A DNA stretch of 22,913 nucleotides from Streptomyces sp. NRRL F-5727 (lineage in GTDB: Bacteria > Actinomycetota > Actinomycetes > Streptomycetales > Streptomycetaceae): assembly GCF_000719555.1 (NCBI RefSeq), contig NZ_JOGX01000088.1, forward strand, positions 1-22,913, read 5' to 3'. Within the stretch, counting starts at the first letter, position 1; every line of letters starts with the position of its first letter. Below are positions 14,049 to 20,811 of the stretch, one piece after another. The translations under genes and the position numbers were made by a program. The notes beneath the pieces are model-generated. The model was given only the letters and a program-made list of their open reading frames with translations. It made no database searches and was not told the origin of the DNA.

Positions 14049-15029
14049 TCAGTACGCCAGCGAGCGGTCGACGGCGTCGAGCACGCGGTCCAGGCCCGGC
14101 AGGTACTCCTCCTCCAGGCGCGCCGGCGGGTACGGCGCGTGGTAGCCGCCGACCCGCAGGACGGGGGCCTCCAGGTGGTAGAAGCAGCGCTCGGTGATCC
14201 GGGCGGCGATCTCCGCGCCGGAGCCGAAGAACACCGGGGCCTCGTGGACGACGACCAGCCGGCGGGTCTTCTCGACCGACGCCTGGATGGTGTCGAAGTC
14301 CAGCGGGGAGATCGAGCGCAGGTCGACGACCTCGACCGAACGGCCCTCCTCGGCGGCGGCCGCGGCCGCCTCCAGGCAGGTCTTCACCATGGGGCCGTAG
14401 GCGACCAGCGTGAGGTCGGTGCCCTCGCGGGCCACGCGGGCCTTGTGCAGCTCGCCGGGGATGGCCTCGGTGTCGAGCTCGCCCTTGTCCCAGTAGCGGC
14501 GCTTGGGCTCGAAGAAGATGACCGGGTCGTCGCTCTGGATCGCCTGCTGGAGCATCCAGTAGGCGTCGGAGGAGTTCGCCGGGGTGACGACCTTGAGGCC
14601 CGCGACGTGCGCGAAGAGCGACTCGGGGGACTCGGAGTGGTGCTCGACGGCGCCGATGCCGCCGCCGTACGGGATGCGGATGACGACCGGCATCTTCACG
14701 GTGCCGAGCGAGCGGGCCCGCATCTTCGCCAGCTGGGTGACGATCTGGTCGTACGCCGGGAAGACGAAGCCGTCGAACTGGATCTCCACGACGGGGCGGT
14801 AGCCGCGCAGGGCGAGGCCGATCGCGGTGCCGACGATGCCGGACTCGGCGAGCGGGGTGTCGATGACCCGGTCCTCGCCGAAGTCCTTCTGGAGGCCGTC
14901 GGTGATGCGGAAGACACCGCCGAGCTTGCCGACGTCGAGGCCCATGACGACGACCTTGGGGTCGGTCTCCAGGGCCTTGCGCAGCGACTCGTTGAGCGCC
15001 TTCGCGAGGGGAAGCTTCTGAACAGCCAT
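14049..15029 (-). CDS. bkdB: Branched-chain 2-oxoacid dehydrogenase E1 beta subunit
   Basis: The 326-residue product is a full-length transketolase-like E1-beta subunit. Family landmarks include 'VVVMGLDVGKLGGVFRIT', 'DRVIDTPLAESGIVGTAIGL' with the conserved Glu62 that activates thiamine diphosphate, 'EIQFDGFVFPAYDQI', and 'GGGIGAVEHHSESPE' with the active-site histidines 130-131. The C-terminal domain has 'VEVVDLRSISPLD'. It pairs with the alpha subunit to form the alpha2beta2 decarboxylase. The ATG at 15029 lies 2 nt after the alpha-subunit stop, so translation is coupled. The N-terminus 'MAVQKLPLAKALNESLRKAL' fits the family, which rules out the longer upstream open frame. Confidence 0.93.
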   Translation of the reverse strand: MAVQKLPLAKALNESLRKALETDPKVVVMGLDVGKLGGVFRITDGLQKDFGEDRVIDTPLAESGIVGTAIGLALRGYRPVVEIQFDGFVFPAYDQIVTQLAKMRARSLGTVKMPVVIRIPYGGGIGAVEHHSESPESLFAHVAGLKVVTPANSSDAYWMLQQAIQSDDPVIFFEPKRRYWDKGELDTEAIPGELHKARVAREGTDLTLVAYGPMVKTCLEAAAAAAEEGRSVEVVDLRSISPLDFDTIQASVEKTRRLVVVHEAPVFFGSGAEIAARITERCFYHLEAPVLRVGGYHAPYPPARLEEEYLPGLDRVLDAVDRSLAY

Positions 15030-15031
15030 GA

Positions 15032-16213
15032 TTACTCGGCCTCTCCGTCCGCGAAGGACGCCTGGTAGGCGGCGAACTGCGCGCGCTCCTCGTCGACGAG
15101 CGCGTGCCCGTCCGCGTAGGTGTGGTCGAACATCGCCATGTGCTCCGGTACGGGCATGGCGCGGACGACCTCGCGGACGTGCTTGCCGAGGGTCTCGCTC
15201 TCGGCCTCCAGCTCCTCGAAGAAGGCCGCGTCGGCGTGGCCCTCGTTCTCCATGTACGCGCGCAGGCGGAGGATCGGGTCCTTCGCCTCCCACGCCTCGC
15301 GCTCCGCGTCGCGGCGGTAGCGGGTCGGGTCGTCGGAGGTCGTGTGGGCGGCCATCCGGTAGGTGAACGCCTCGATCAGGGTGGGGCCCTCGCCCCGGCG
15401 GGCGCGCTCCAGCGCCGACCGGGTGACGGCCAGGCACGCGAGGACGTCGTTGCCGTCGACGCGGACGCCGGGGAAGCCGAAGCCGCGGGCGCGCTGGTAG
15501 AGCGGGACGCGGGTCTGCTTCTCGATGGGCTCGGAGATCGCCCACTGGTTGTTCTGGCAGAAGAAGACGACCGGGGCGTTGTAGACCGCGGAGAAGACGA
15601 ACGACTCGTTGACGTCGCCCTGGCTGGAGGCGCCGTCGCCGAAGTAGGCGAGGACCGCGGAGTCCGCGCCGTCCTTGGCGATGCCCATGGCGTAGCCGGT
15701 GGCGTGCAGGGTCTGCGAGCCGAGGACGATCGTGTACAGGTGGAAGTTGTTGCTGTTGGGGTCCCAGCCGCCGTTGTTCACGCCGCGGAACATGCCCAGC
15801 AGGTTGGTGGGGTCGACGCCGCGGCACCAGGCCACGCCGTGCTCCCGGTACGTCGGGAAGACGTAGTCGTCGTCGCGCAGGGCCCGGCCGGAGCCGATCT
15901 GGGCGGCCTCCTGGCCGAGCAGCGAGGCCCACAGGCCCAGCTCGCCCTGGCGCTGCAGGGCGGTCGCCTCGGCGTCGAAGCGGCGGGTGAGAACCATGTC
16001 GCGGTAGAGACCGCGCAGCTCCTCGGCGCTCAGGTCGATGTCGTAGTCGGGGTGCTGAACGCGCTCGCCCTCGGGCGTCAGCAGCTGAACGAGCTCGGGC
16101 TCCCCGGCCGGAGCCTGGTCGGCCTTCTTGGCTCCGGCGCTGGCGCCGGTGGTGCGCTTGGCGCCGCTGCTGCGTCGCGTCGTCTTGCGCGCGGCAGTGC
16201 TCTCCACGGTCAC
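15032..16213 (-). CDS. bkdA: Branched-chain 2-oxoacid dehydrogenase E1 alpha subunit
   Basis: The 393-residue product is the thiamine-diphosphate-binding E1-alpha subunit, which decarboxylates branched-chain 2-oxoacids. The ThDP motif begins at G192-D-G194 ('YFGDGASSQGDVNE') and closes at N221-N222 ('FFCQNNQWAIS'). Upstream are 'TRRFDAEATALQRQGEL' and 'LGQEAAQIGSGRAL', typical of BCKDH-type rather than classic PDH E1-alpha. Residues 8-38 are a basic, Ala/Thr/Ser-rich disordered extension ('ARKTTRRSSGAKRTT') absent from short family members. The GTG at 16213 has GGAGGAG with 9-nt spacing. It is the first gene of the three-gene operon; the lipoamide dehydrogenase E3 is not in the window and must be shared from elsewhere. 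Confidence 0.93.
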   Translation of the reverse strand: MTVESTAARKTTRRSSGAKRTTGASAGAKKADQAPAGEPELVQLLTPEGERVQHPDYDIDLSAEELRGLYRDMVLTRRFDAEATALQRQGELGLWASLLGQEAAQIGSGRALRDDDYVFPTYREHGVAWCRGVDPTNLLGMFRGVNNGGWDPNSNNFHLYTIVLGSQTLHATGYAMGIAKDGADSAVLAYFGDGASSQGDVNESFVFSAVYNAPVVFFCQNNQWAISEPIEKQTRVPLYQRARGFGFPGVRVDGNDVLACLAVTRSALERARRGEGPTLIEAFTYRMAAHTTSDDPTRYRRDAEREAWEAKDPILRLRAYMENEGHADAAFFEELEAESETLGKHVREVVRAMPVPEHMAMFDHTYADGHALVDEERAQFAAYQASFADGEAE

Positions 16214-16555
16214 GTGCGTGCTCCTCCGTCGGTCCGGCCCCCGGGTTCGCCGGTAAGGCCAGTGCGGCTCTCCGCCTTATCCGTACCCTGCGCACGGGGT
16301 GGGTGCGACGCGGCCGGGGTCGGCGTGACAGGTGTCCCGGCGAGCGCCGTCGTAAGGCACGTTACCCATAGCGCGGCATTCCTGCGAAACCCCACTTGAC
16401 CTGCGATTTTGCTTGGATTTCCAAGTAAATCGAGAAAAGCGGGAGCTCACCCAGGTCAGCGCGCTGAGCAGCGGCCCGACGCCGTCGTCGGAACATCCGG
16501 CACCGTAACCCGCCTACCCCGGGCACCGGAAGAGCCAATATGTGAGACTGGCTGC
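16214..16555. promoter_or_regulatory. Divergent control region between bkdA and the DosR-like regulator
   Basis: This 342-bp stretch holds no gene I can support. Its centre (about 16370-16440) is noticeably AT-richer than the rest of the window. It contains TTGACC (16395-16400), a good -35 by itself but without a matching -10 at normal spacing, and the dyad described separately at 16405-16431. Promoters for both flanking genes are expected here, but I cannot place them confidently. Confidence 0.5.
16405..16431. promoter_or_regulatory. Operator-like 27-bp imperfect dyad
   Basis: CTTGGA (16412-16417) and TCCAAG (16420-16425) are a perfect inverted repeat with a 2-bp centre. Outside them GATTT (16405-16409) mirrors AAATC (16427-16431) with a one-base asymmetry, giving an AT-rich dyad in a GC-rich genome. 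It lies 138 bp from the regulator start and about 190 bp from bkdA, in the shared control region. A protein-binding site is more likely than a terminator because no gene ends here. The binding factor is unknown. Confidence 0.45.
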
Positions 16556-17215
16556 GTGCGCGAAGAAGGAAAAATCCGGGTATTTCTGCTGGATGACCAT
16601 GAAGTCGTCCGGCGCGGCGTCCACGAGTTGCTTTCCGTGGAGGACGACATCGAGGTGGTCGGCGAGGCCGGAACCGCGGCCGACGCCCTGGTCAGGATCC
16701 CCGCGACCCGCCCCGACGTGGCGGTGCTCGACGTCCGGCTGCCCGACGGCAGCGGGGTCGAGGTCTGTCGCGAGGTCCGCTCCCAGGACGATTCGATCAA
16801 GTGCCTGATGCTCACCTCGTACGCGGACGACGAGGCGCTTTTCGACGCGATCATGGCCGGAGCCTCGGGATACGTCCTGAAGGCCATTCGGGGCAACGAA
16901 CTGCTGAACGCGGTCCGGGACGTGGCGGCCGGCAAGTCGCTGCTCGACCCGGTGGCGACGGCGCGGGTCCTGGAGCGGCTGCGGGACGGAAACAGCCCGA
17001 AGGGTGACGACAAGCTCGCCAACCTCACCGAGCAGGAGCGCAAGATCCTCGATCTGATCGGCGAGGGCCTGACCAACCGGGCCATCGGCGAGCGCCTCCA
17101 CCTGGCGGAGAAGACCATCAAGAACTACGTGTCCAGCCTGCTGTCGAAGCTGGGCATGGAGCGCCGTTCGCAGGCCGCCGCGTATGTCGCGCGGATGCAG
17201 GCCGAGCGTCACTGA
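16556..17215 (+). CDS. DevR/DosR-like NarL-family response regulator (orphan)
   Basis: The 219-residue product has a receiver domain (about 8-122) with acidic pocket D13-D14, phospho-acceptor D59 in 'VAVLDVRLPDGSG', T87 and K109 ('ASGYVLKA'). A LuxR-type helix-turn-helix follows (about 155-215). The sequence is strikingly close to mycobacterial DevR/DosR, e.g. 'FLLDDHEVVRRGV', 'PDVAVLDVRLPDG' and 'LTEQERKILDLIGEGLTN'. The recognition helix 'AEKTIKNYVSSLLSKLGMERR' (split at 20) retains K186, K189 and N190, equivalent to the residues that read bases in DosR. The GTG at 16556 is preferred because the protein then starts like DosR; the Shine-Dalgarno is weak. No histidine kinase gene is adjacent. 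It is divergent from bkdA and followed by a terminator hairpin. Confidence 0.88.
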   Translation: MREEGKIRVFLLDDHEVVRRGVHELLSVEDDIEVVGEAGTAADALVRIPATRPDVAVLDVRLPDGSGVEVCREVRSQDDSIKCLMLTSYADDEALFDAIMAGASGYVLKAIRGNELLNAVRDVAAGKSLLDPVATARVLERLRDGNSPKGDDKLANLTEQERKILDLIGEGLTNRAIGERLHLAEKTIKNYVSSLLSKLGMERRSQAAAYVARMQAERH

Positions 17216-17238
17216 GAGCCACCGGGTCCCGCCGGGGT

Positions 17239-17281
17239 CGCGCCGCTCCCCCCGCCGGTCCCGGCCATGGGGAGCGGCGCG
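17239..17281 (+). terminator. Stem-loop terminator after the response regulator
   Basis: GCGCCGCTCCCC (17240-17251) pairs perfectly with GGGGAGCGGCGC (17269-17280), extended by one more C-G pair outside, around a 17-nt loop. It begins 24 nt after the regulator's stop codon. There is no U-tract, as is common for Streptomyces terminators. It separates the regulator from the next gene, which therefore needs its own promoter. Confidence 0.7.
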
Positions 17282-17296
17282 GGCCCGTCGCCGGTT

Positions 17297-17316
17297 CTCG
17301 GGACCTACGTCCCCGG
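17297..17316. promoter_or_regulatory. DosR-box-like operator upstream of the FMN-binding protein gene
   Basis: The palindrome GGGACCTACGTCCC (17300-17313), flanked by C on both sides, keeps both GGGAC/GTCCC half-sites and the central W-W of the mycobacterial DosR consensus TTSGGGACTWWAGTCCCSAA. It differs only at the inner T/A positions and in the outer bases. It is centred about 65 bp before the ATG of the next gene, a normal activator position. A second, GC-only palindrome (17323-17336) follows. Confidence 0.55.
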
Positions 17317-17371
17317 GGGGACGGGGCCGCGGCCCCTTCCCGACAGGGTGCCGGTGGCGGAGAGTGGAACC

Positions 17372-17803
17372 ATGTCCACCGAGGAGATCCGCGCCATCGA
17401 ACTGCTCGGCCGTGCGTCGTACGGCCGGGTCGCCACGAGCATGCGGGCGATGCCCTTCGTCGCGCCCGCCCGGCACATCGTCTCCGACGGCAGCGTCGTG
17501 ATCCGCATGCACGAGGGCCTCGGCTACCACCAGGCGTGCAGCGGCAGCGTCGTCGCCTACGGGGCGGACGATCTCGATCCGGTCTCCGGCGTCCTGTGTT
17601 CGGTGCAGTTCACCGGCACCGCCGAGATCGTCGAGCCGACCGCGGCGGAGCTGGCCGCCTTCGGCCCGGAGCCGCTGAGCGTGGACGGCGAGCCGTTCGT
17701 CCCCGTCTACCTGCGGATCGAACCCCAGTTCGTCACGGTGCACAGCATCGACTACGGCCCCGCGGCCGGTTCCGCACCGCGACATCTGCACCACGCAGCG
17801 TGA
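17372..17803 (+). CDS. Pyridoxamine 5'-phosphate oxidase-like FMN-binding split-barrel protein
   Basis: The 143-residue product is a small single-domain split beta-barrel protein. It has the family-typical opening 'RAIELLGRASYGRVATS', the barrel strands 'FVAPARHIVSDGSVVIRMHE', and 'CSVQFTGTAEIVEPTAAE', closing with 'YLRIEPQFVTVHSIDYG'. Such actinobacterial proteins bind FMN or F420 and act as small redox enzymes or flavin stores rather than true PNPOx. The ATG at 17372 has GGAGAG at 17359-17364; the open frame upstream of it is low-complexity and ignored. It sits between a DosR-like regulator with its own terminator and a phosphotransferase, and has a DosR-box-like palindrome in front. In mycobacteria several DosR targets encode nitroreductase or flavin-type proteins, which fits regulation by low oxygen or redox state (inference). 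Confidence 0.85.
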   Translation: MSTEEIRAIELLGRASYGRVATSMRAMPFVAPARHIVSDGSVVIRMHEGLGYHQACSGSVVAYGADDLDPVSGVLCSVQFTGTAEIVEPTAAELAAFGPEPLSVDGEPFVPVYLRIEPQFVTVHSIDYGPAAGSAPRHLHHAA

Positions 17804-17805
17804 TC

Positions 17806-17811
17806 TAACAT
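17806..17811 (+). promoter_or_regulatory. -10-like box implying a leaderless phosphotransferase transcript
   Basis: TAACAT lies 7 nt before the GTG start of the phosphotransferase gene and 3 nt after the preceding stop codon. With usual spacing, transcription would begin at the G of the start codon. No -35 is recognisable and no Shine-Dalgarno of usable spacing is present, which is consistent with, but does not prove, leaderless expression. Confidence 0.35.
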
Positions 17812-17818
17812 CTGCGGA

Positions 17819-18835
17819 GTGCCGCGCTCATCTGAACACCCCGCTCCTCCGGTCGGCGCCCTGCTGCGCCGCCACCCGCACGCCGGCGAGCCCCTGTCCT
17901 GCGTCCCCGTCACCGAGGGCCTGCTCAACCGCGGCTACCGGCTCTCCACCACCCGCGGCCGCTACTTCCTCAAGCAGCACCTGGACGCCCCCACCGCCGA
18001 CCGGGCCACCATCACCCGCCAGCACCGCGCCACCCAGCGGCTGCACGCGCTGGGCCTGCCGGTGGCCCCGCCGCTCCCCGACAGCCGCGGCCGCACCGTC
18101 GCCGTCATCGACGGGCGCTGCTACGCCCTGCACCCCTGGGTCGAGGGACGGCACCGCGACGGCGCCCAGCTCACCACCGGAGGCTCCCGCCGGCTCGGCG
18201 CCCTCCTCGGCCGCGTCCACACCACCCTGGACCGGGTCATGGAGCCGCCGCCGGCCGGCGACCGGCACGACAGCGCCCGCCCCGAGGACACCTTCCGCGA
18301 CATCGCCGAGCTGATCCGGCTGGCCCGCGCCCACCGCCCGTACGGCGGCTTCGACGCGCTCGCCGAGCACCGGCTGCGGGAGCGCCGCCGGCTGATCGCC
18401 CAGCACGCCCACCGGCGCCCTCCGGCGCCCGCCACGGCCGGCTGGGTGCACGGCGACTTCCACCCGCTGAACCTGCTCTACCGGGGCGCCGAACCGGCCG
18501 CGATCGTCGACTGGGACCGCCTCGGCGTCCGCCCCCGGGCCGAGGAGGCCGTCCGGGCCGCCGCGATCTTCTTCGTACGGCCGGGGGGCGAGCTGGACCT
18601 GGAGAAGGTGCGGGCCTACGCGCGCGCGTACCGGCGGGCCACCGGCGCCGACGGCGCGGAGCTGGCGGCGGCGGTGCACCGGGTGTGGTGGGAGCGGCTG
18701 AACGACTTCTGGACGCTGCGCTGGCGCTACCAGCTGAACGACCGCAGGGCCGACCCGCAGTTCCCCGCGGTGTCGGCCCTGGCCGTGTGGTGGACCCGGG
18801 AGTACGACGCCGTCCGCGACGCCTTCTCCGACTGA
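17819..18835 (+). CDS. Aminoglycoside phosphotransferase (APH)-fold kinase
   Basis: The 338-residue product has the two-lobed APH/choline kinase/homoserine kinase II fold. The N-lobe contains the candidate ATP lysine K52 in 'YFLKQH' and hinge 'CYALHPWVEG' (101-110). The C-lobe has the catalytic loop 'VHGDFHPLNLL' (H211, D213, N218) and the metal-binding 'IVDWDR' (D231). The substrate cannot be inferred; similar actinobacterial proteins range from small-molecule kinases to HSK2-like and antibiotic-modifying enzymes. The GTG start at 17819 is 15 nt after the previous stop and lacks a proper ribosome binding site, hence a possible leaderless mRNA. Its stop lies 7 nt from that of the convergent kinase gene, with no terminator between, so the two transcripts likely overlap at their 3' ends. 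Confidence 0.88.
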   Translation: MPRSSEHPAPPVGALLRRHPHAGEPLSCVPVTEGLLNRGYRLSTTRGRYFLKQHLDAPTADRATITRQHRATQRLHALGLPVAPPLPDSRGRTVAVIDGRCYALHPWVEGRHRDGAQLTTGGSRRLGALLGRVHTTLDRVMEPPPAGDRHDSARPEDTFRDIAELIRLARAHRPYGGFDALAEHRLRERRRLIAQHAHRRPPAPATAGWVHGDFHPLNLLYRGAEPAAIVDWDRLGVRPRAEEAVRAAAIFFVRPGGELDLEKVRAYARAYRRATGADGAELAAAVHRVWWERLNDFWTLRWRYQLNDRRADPQFPAVSALAVWWTREYDAVRDAFSD

Positions 18836-18842
18836 GACGCCC

Positions 18843-20519
18843 TTACGGGGTCGTGGCGCCGGCGTCGCCGCCGCCCGAGTCGTCCGTGGGCGGCGTGTTC
18901 GGGTCGCCGTTGCCGCCGCCGGTCGGGTCGGTCTGGCCGCCGGCGTCGCCGCCGTCCGTGGGCTGGTCCGTCGGCTCCTCGGTGGCCGTGGGCTCGGTGG
19001 TCGGCTCGCCGGTCTCCGTCGGGTCCGTCGTCGGCTCCTCGGTGGGCGTCGGCTCGGTGGTCGGCGGCGGCGTCGTCGGAGCGGTCGTCGGCGCCGTCGT
19101 CGGGTCCGGGTTCCACGGCTGCTGCGTGGTGCCGCCGTCGCCGCCGCCGCTGCTGTCGCTCGGCTGCCCGGTGTTCGGGTCCTCGGACGGCTCCTCGGAC
19201 GGGGTGGGCTCCTCGGAGGCCGTGGACGGCGACTGCGACACCGTCGTCGGCGTCGTGACCGGCTTCTTCTCCTTCTCGCCGTCGCCCGCCATCTTCACCG
19301 CGAAGACGACGCCGGCGACGATCGCGACCAGCGCGAGCGCGGCGAACAGCACCATCCTGTTCCGCCGGCCCCGGCCGTCGTCGTGACCGCCGTAGCCGCC
19401 GTTCTGGCCGTAGCCGCCGGTGCCGCCCGTGCCGTCGTCGTAGCCGTTGTAACCGCCGTCGTCGGGGTTGGGCAGCGGGACGATCCGGCCCTGCGCCGTC
19501 TCGCCGAGCGGCGGGTGACCCATGGCCGTCGTCGCCGCCATGCCGTTCACGGGCGTGTGCCCGCCCTCGTGGACGGTCACCGGGCCGGTGTTCCAGGTGC
19601 CGGTGTGGCCGCCCTGCTGCCGGAGCATCTCCAGGCTGTACTGGATCAGCCCGCGCATCTCCTCGGCGCTCTGGAACCGGTCGTCCGGCTCCTTCGCGAG
19701 CGAGCGCATCACCAGGCCGTCCAGCTCCGGCGGCGTCGAGCCGCGGACCTCGGACGGCGGCACCGGGATGTCCTGCACGTGCTGGTAGACCACCGACAGC
19801 GGCGTCTCACCGGTGAAGGGGGGCCGCAGCGCGAGGAGCTCGTAGAGCAGACAGCCCGTCGCGTACAGGTCGGAGCGGTGGTCGACGGCCTTGCCGAGCG
19901 CCTGCTCCGGGGAGAGGTACTGCGGGGTGCCCATGACCATGCCGGTCTGCGTCATCGTCGCCTGCGCCCCGTGCAGGGCGCGGGCGATGCCGAAGTCCAT
20001 GACCTTCACGGCGCCGGTGTTCGTGATGATCACGTTGGCCGGCTTGATGTCGCGGTGCACGATGCCGTGCTGGTGCGAGTAGGCCAGCGCCTCCAGGACG
20101 CCGGAGACGATCACCAGGGCCTGCTCGGGCCCCGGGGCCTCCGCGCTGACCAGCAGGTCACGGATGGTGCGGCCCTCGACGAGCTCCATCACGATGTACG
20201 GCACCGGGCGGCCGTCGACGATGTCCTCGCCGGAGTCGTACACCGCCACGATCGCGTGGTGGTTGAGGCCGGCGACCGACTGCGCCTCGCGCGTGAACCG
20301 GGCCTTGGAGACCGGGTCCTCGGCGAGGTCGGAGCGGAGCAGCTTCACCGCGACGGTGCGGCCGAGCCGCACGTCCTCGGCGGCGAAGACCTCGGCCATG
20401 CCGCCGCGGCCCAGACGGTGCGTCAGACGGTAGCGGCCGTCGCCGACGACGCGGCCGACTCCCCATGACTCCGCGGCAGCGCCGGGCACACCGCCACCTG
20501 CGTCGGATCCGGGTTCCAT
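18843..20519 (-). CDS. PknB-like transmembrane Ser/Thr protein kinase with Thr/Pro/Glu-rich extracellular tail
   Basis: The 558-residue product carries a complete Hanks-type kinase domain (about 30-295): glycine loop 'LGRGGMAEVF', K59, catalytic 'HRDIKPANV' (H155-R-D157), 'DFG' (175-177) and activation loop 'ATMTQTGMVMGTPQYLSPEQ' with the usual autophosphorylation threonines. A Gly/Tyr/Asp-rich juxtamembrane region (300-387) precedes one transmembrane helix (389-409). The outer part (410-558) is a low-complexity Thr/Pro/Glu/Gly-rich tail with TEEPT-type repeats and no PASTA domain. The tail may be glycosylated and wall-spanning. The ATG at 20519 has GAGGA upstream. It is divergent from a second kinase and shares nearly the same activation loop, suggesting an old duplication. 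Confidence 0.93.
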   Translation of the reverse strand: MEPGSDAGGGVPGAAAESWGVGRVVGDGRYRLTHRLGRGGMAEVFAAEDVRLGRTVAVKLLRSDLAEDPVSKARFTREAQSVAGLNHHAIVAVYDSGEDIVDGRPVPYIVMELVEGRTIRDLLVSAEAPGPEQALVIVSGVLEALAYSHQHGIVHRDIKPANVIITNTGAVKVMDFGIARALHGAQATMTQTGMVMGTPQYLSPEQALGKAVDHRSDLYATGCLLYELLALRPPFTGETPLSVVYQHVQDIPVPPSEVRGSTPPELDGLVMRSLAKEPDDRFQSAEEMRGLIQYSLEMLRQQGGHTGTWNTGPVTVHEGGHTPVNGMAATTAMGHPPLGETAQGRIVPLPNPDDGGYNGYDDGTGGTGGYGQNGGYGGHDDGRGRRNRMVLFAALALVAIVAGVVFAVKMAGDGEKEKKPVTTPTTVSQSPSTASEEPTPSEEPSEDPNTGQPSDSSGGGDGGTTQQPWNPDPTTAPTTAPTTPPPTTEPTPTEEPTTDPTETGEPTTEPTATEEPTDQPTDGGDAGGQTDPTGGGNGDPNTPPTDDSGGGDAGATTP

Positions 20520-20703
20520 GAGTCCTCGCCGTCGTCTGTCCGTGCCGTGGGTCAGTCGTCACGCTACAGGCTTCGTGCGACATCACGGTTCGCGATGACC
20601 GGCCATCCAACCCTTCTCGCGTACGCCTGTGCAAATTCCGCGGGTTTCGCCCGGCCCCCGCCCGACTCCACCGGTACGGAGGGTCACGGAACGGGCACCC
20701 GGC

Positions 20704-20731
20704 TTGACGTGTCAGGGGCCTCGGGCAGACT
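20704..20731 (+). promoter_or_regulatory. Candidate HrdB-type promoter for the PASTA kinase gene
   Basis: In the 292-bp region between the divergent kinases (20520-20811), TTGACG (20704-20709) and CAGACT (20726-20731) are separated by 16 bp, close to the Streptomyces vegetative consensus TTGAC/TAGNNT. It would yield a leader of about 75 nt before the ATG at 20812. For the opposite kinase only a weak TAGCGT-like -10 near 20560 is seen. Confidence 0.5.
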
Positions 20732-20811
20732 TGGCCCAGAAAATCGGCGGGATATCGAGGTCCGGCCGCACACGACGGACCGACGCCTCGGGGCGCAGGG
20801 GGACAGCAGAC

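Noticed and set aside
16409..16555. N-terminal extension of the response regulator
   Set aside because: It crosses the operator-like dyad, has no ribosome binding site, and DosR-like proteins begin right at the receiver domain.
17323..17336. Palindrome GGGGCCGCGGCCCC as a regulator-binding site
   Set aside because: A G/C-only palindrome is likely by chance in such composition, and it has no recognised consensus.
18950..19100. Repetitive stretch as a possible CRISPR or mobile repeat
   Set aside because: It is in-frame coding low complexity for the Thr/Pro/Glu-rich tail of the kinase; there are no spacers and no regular repeat length.
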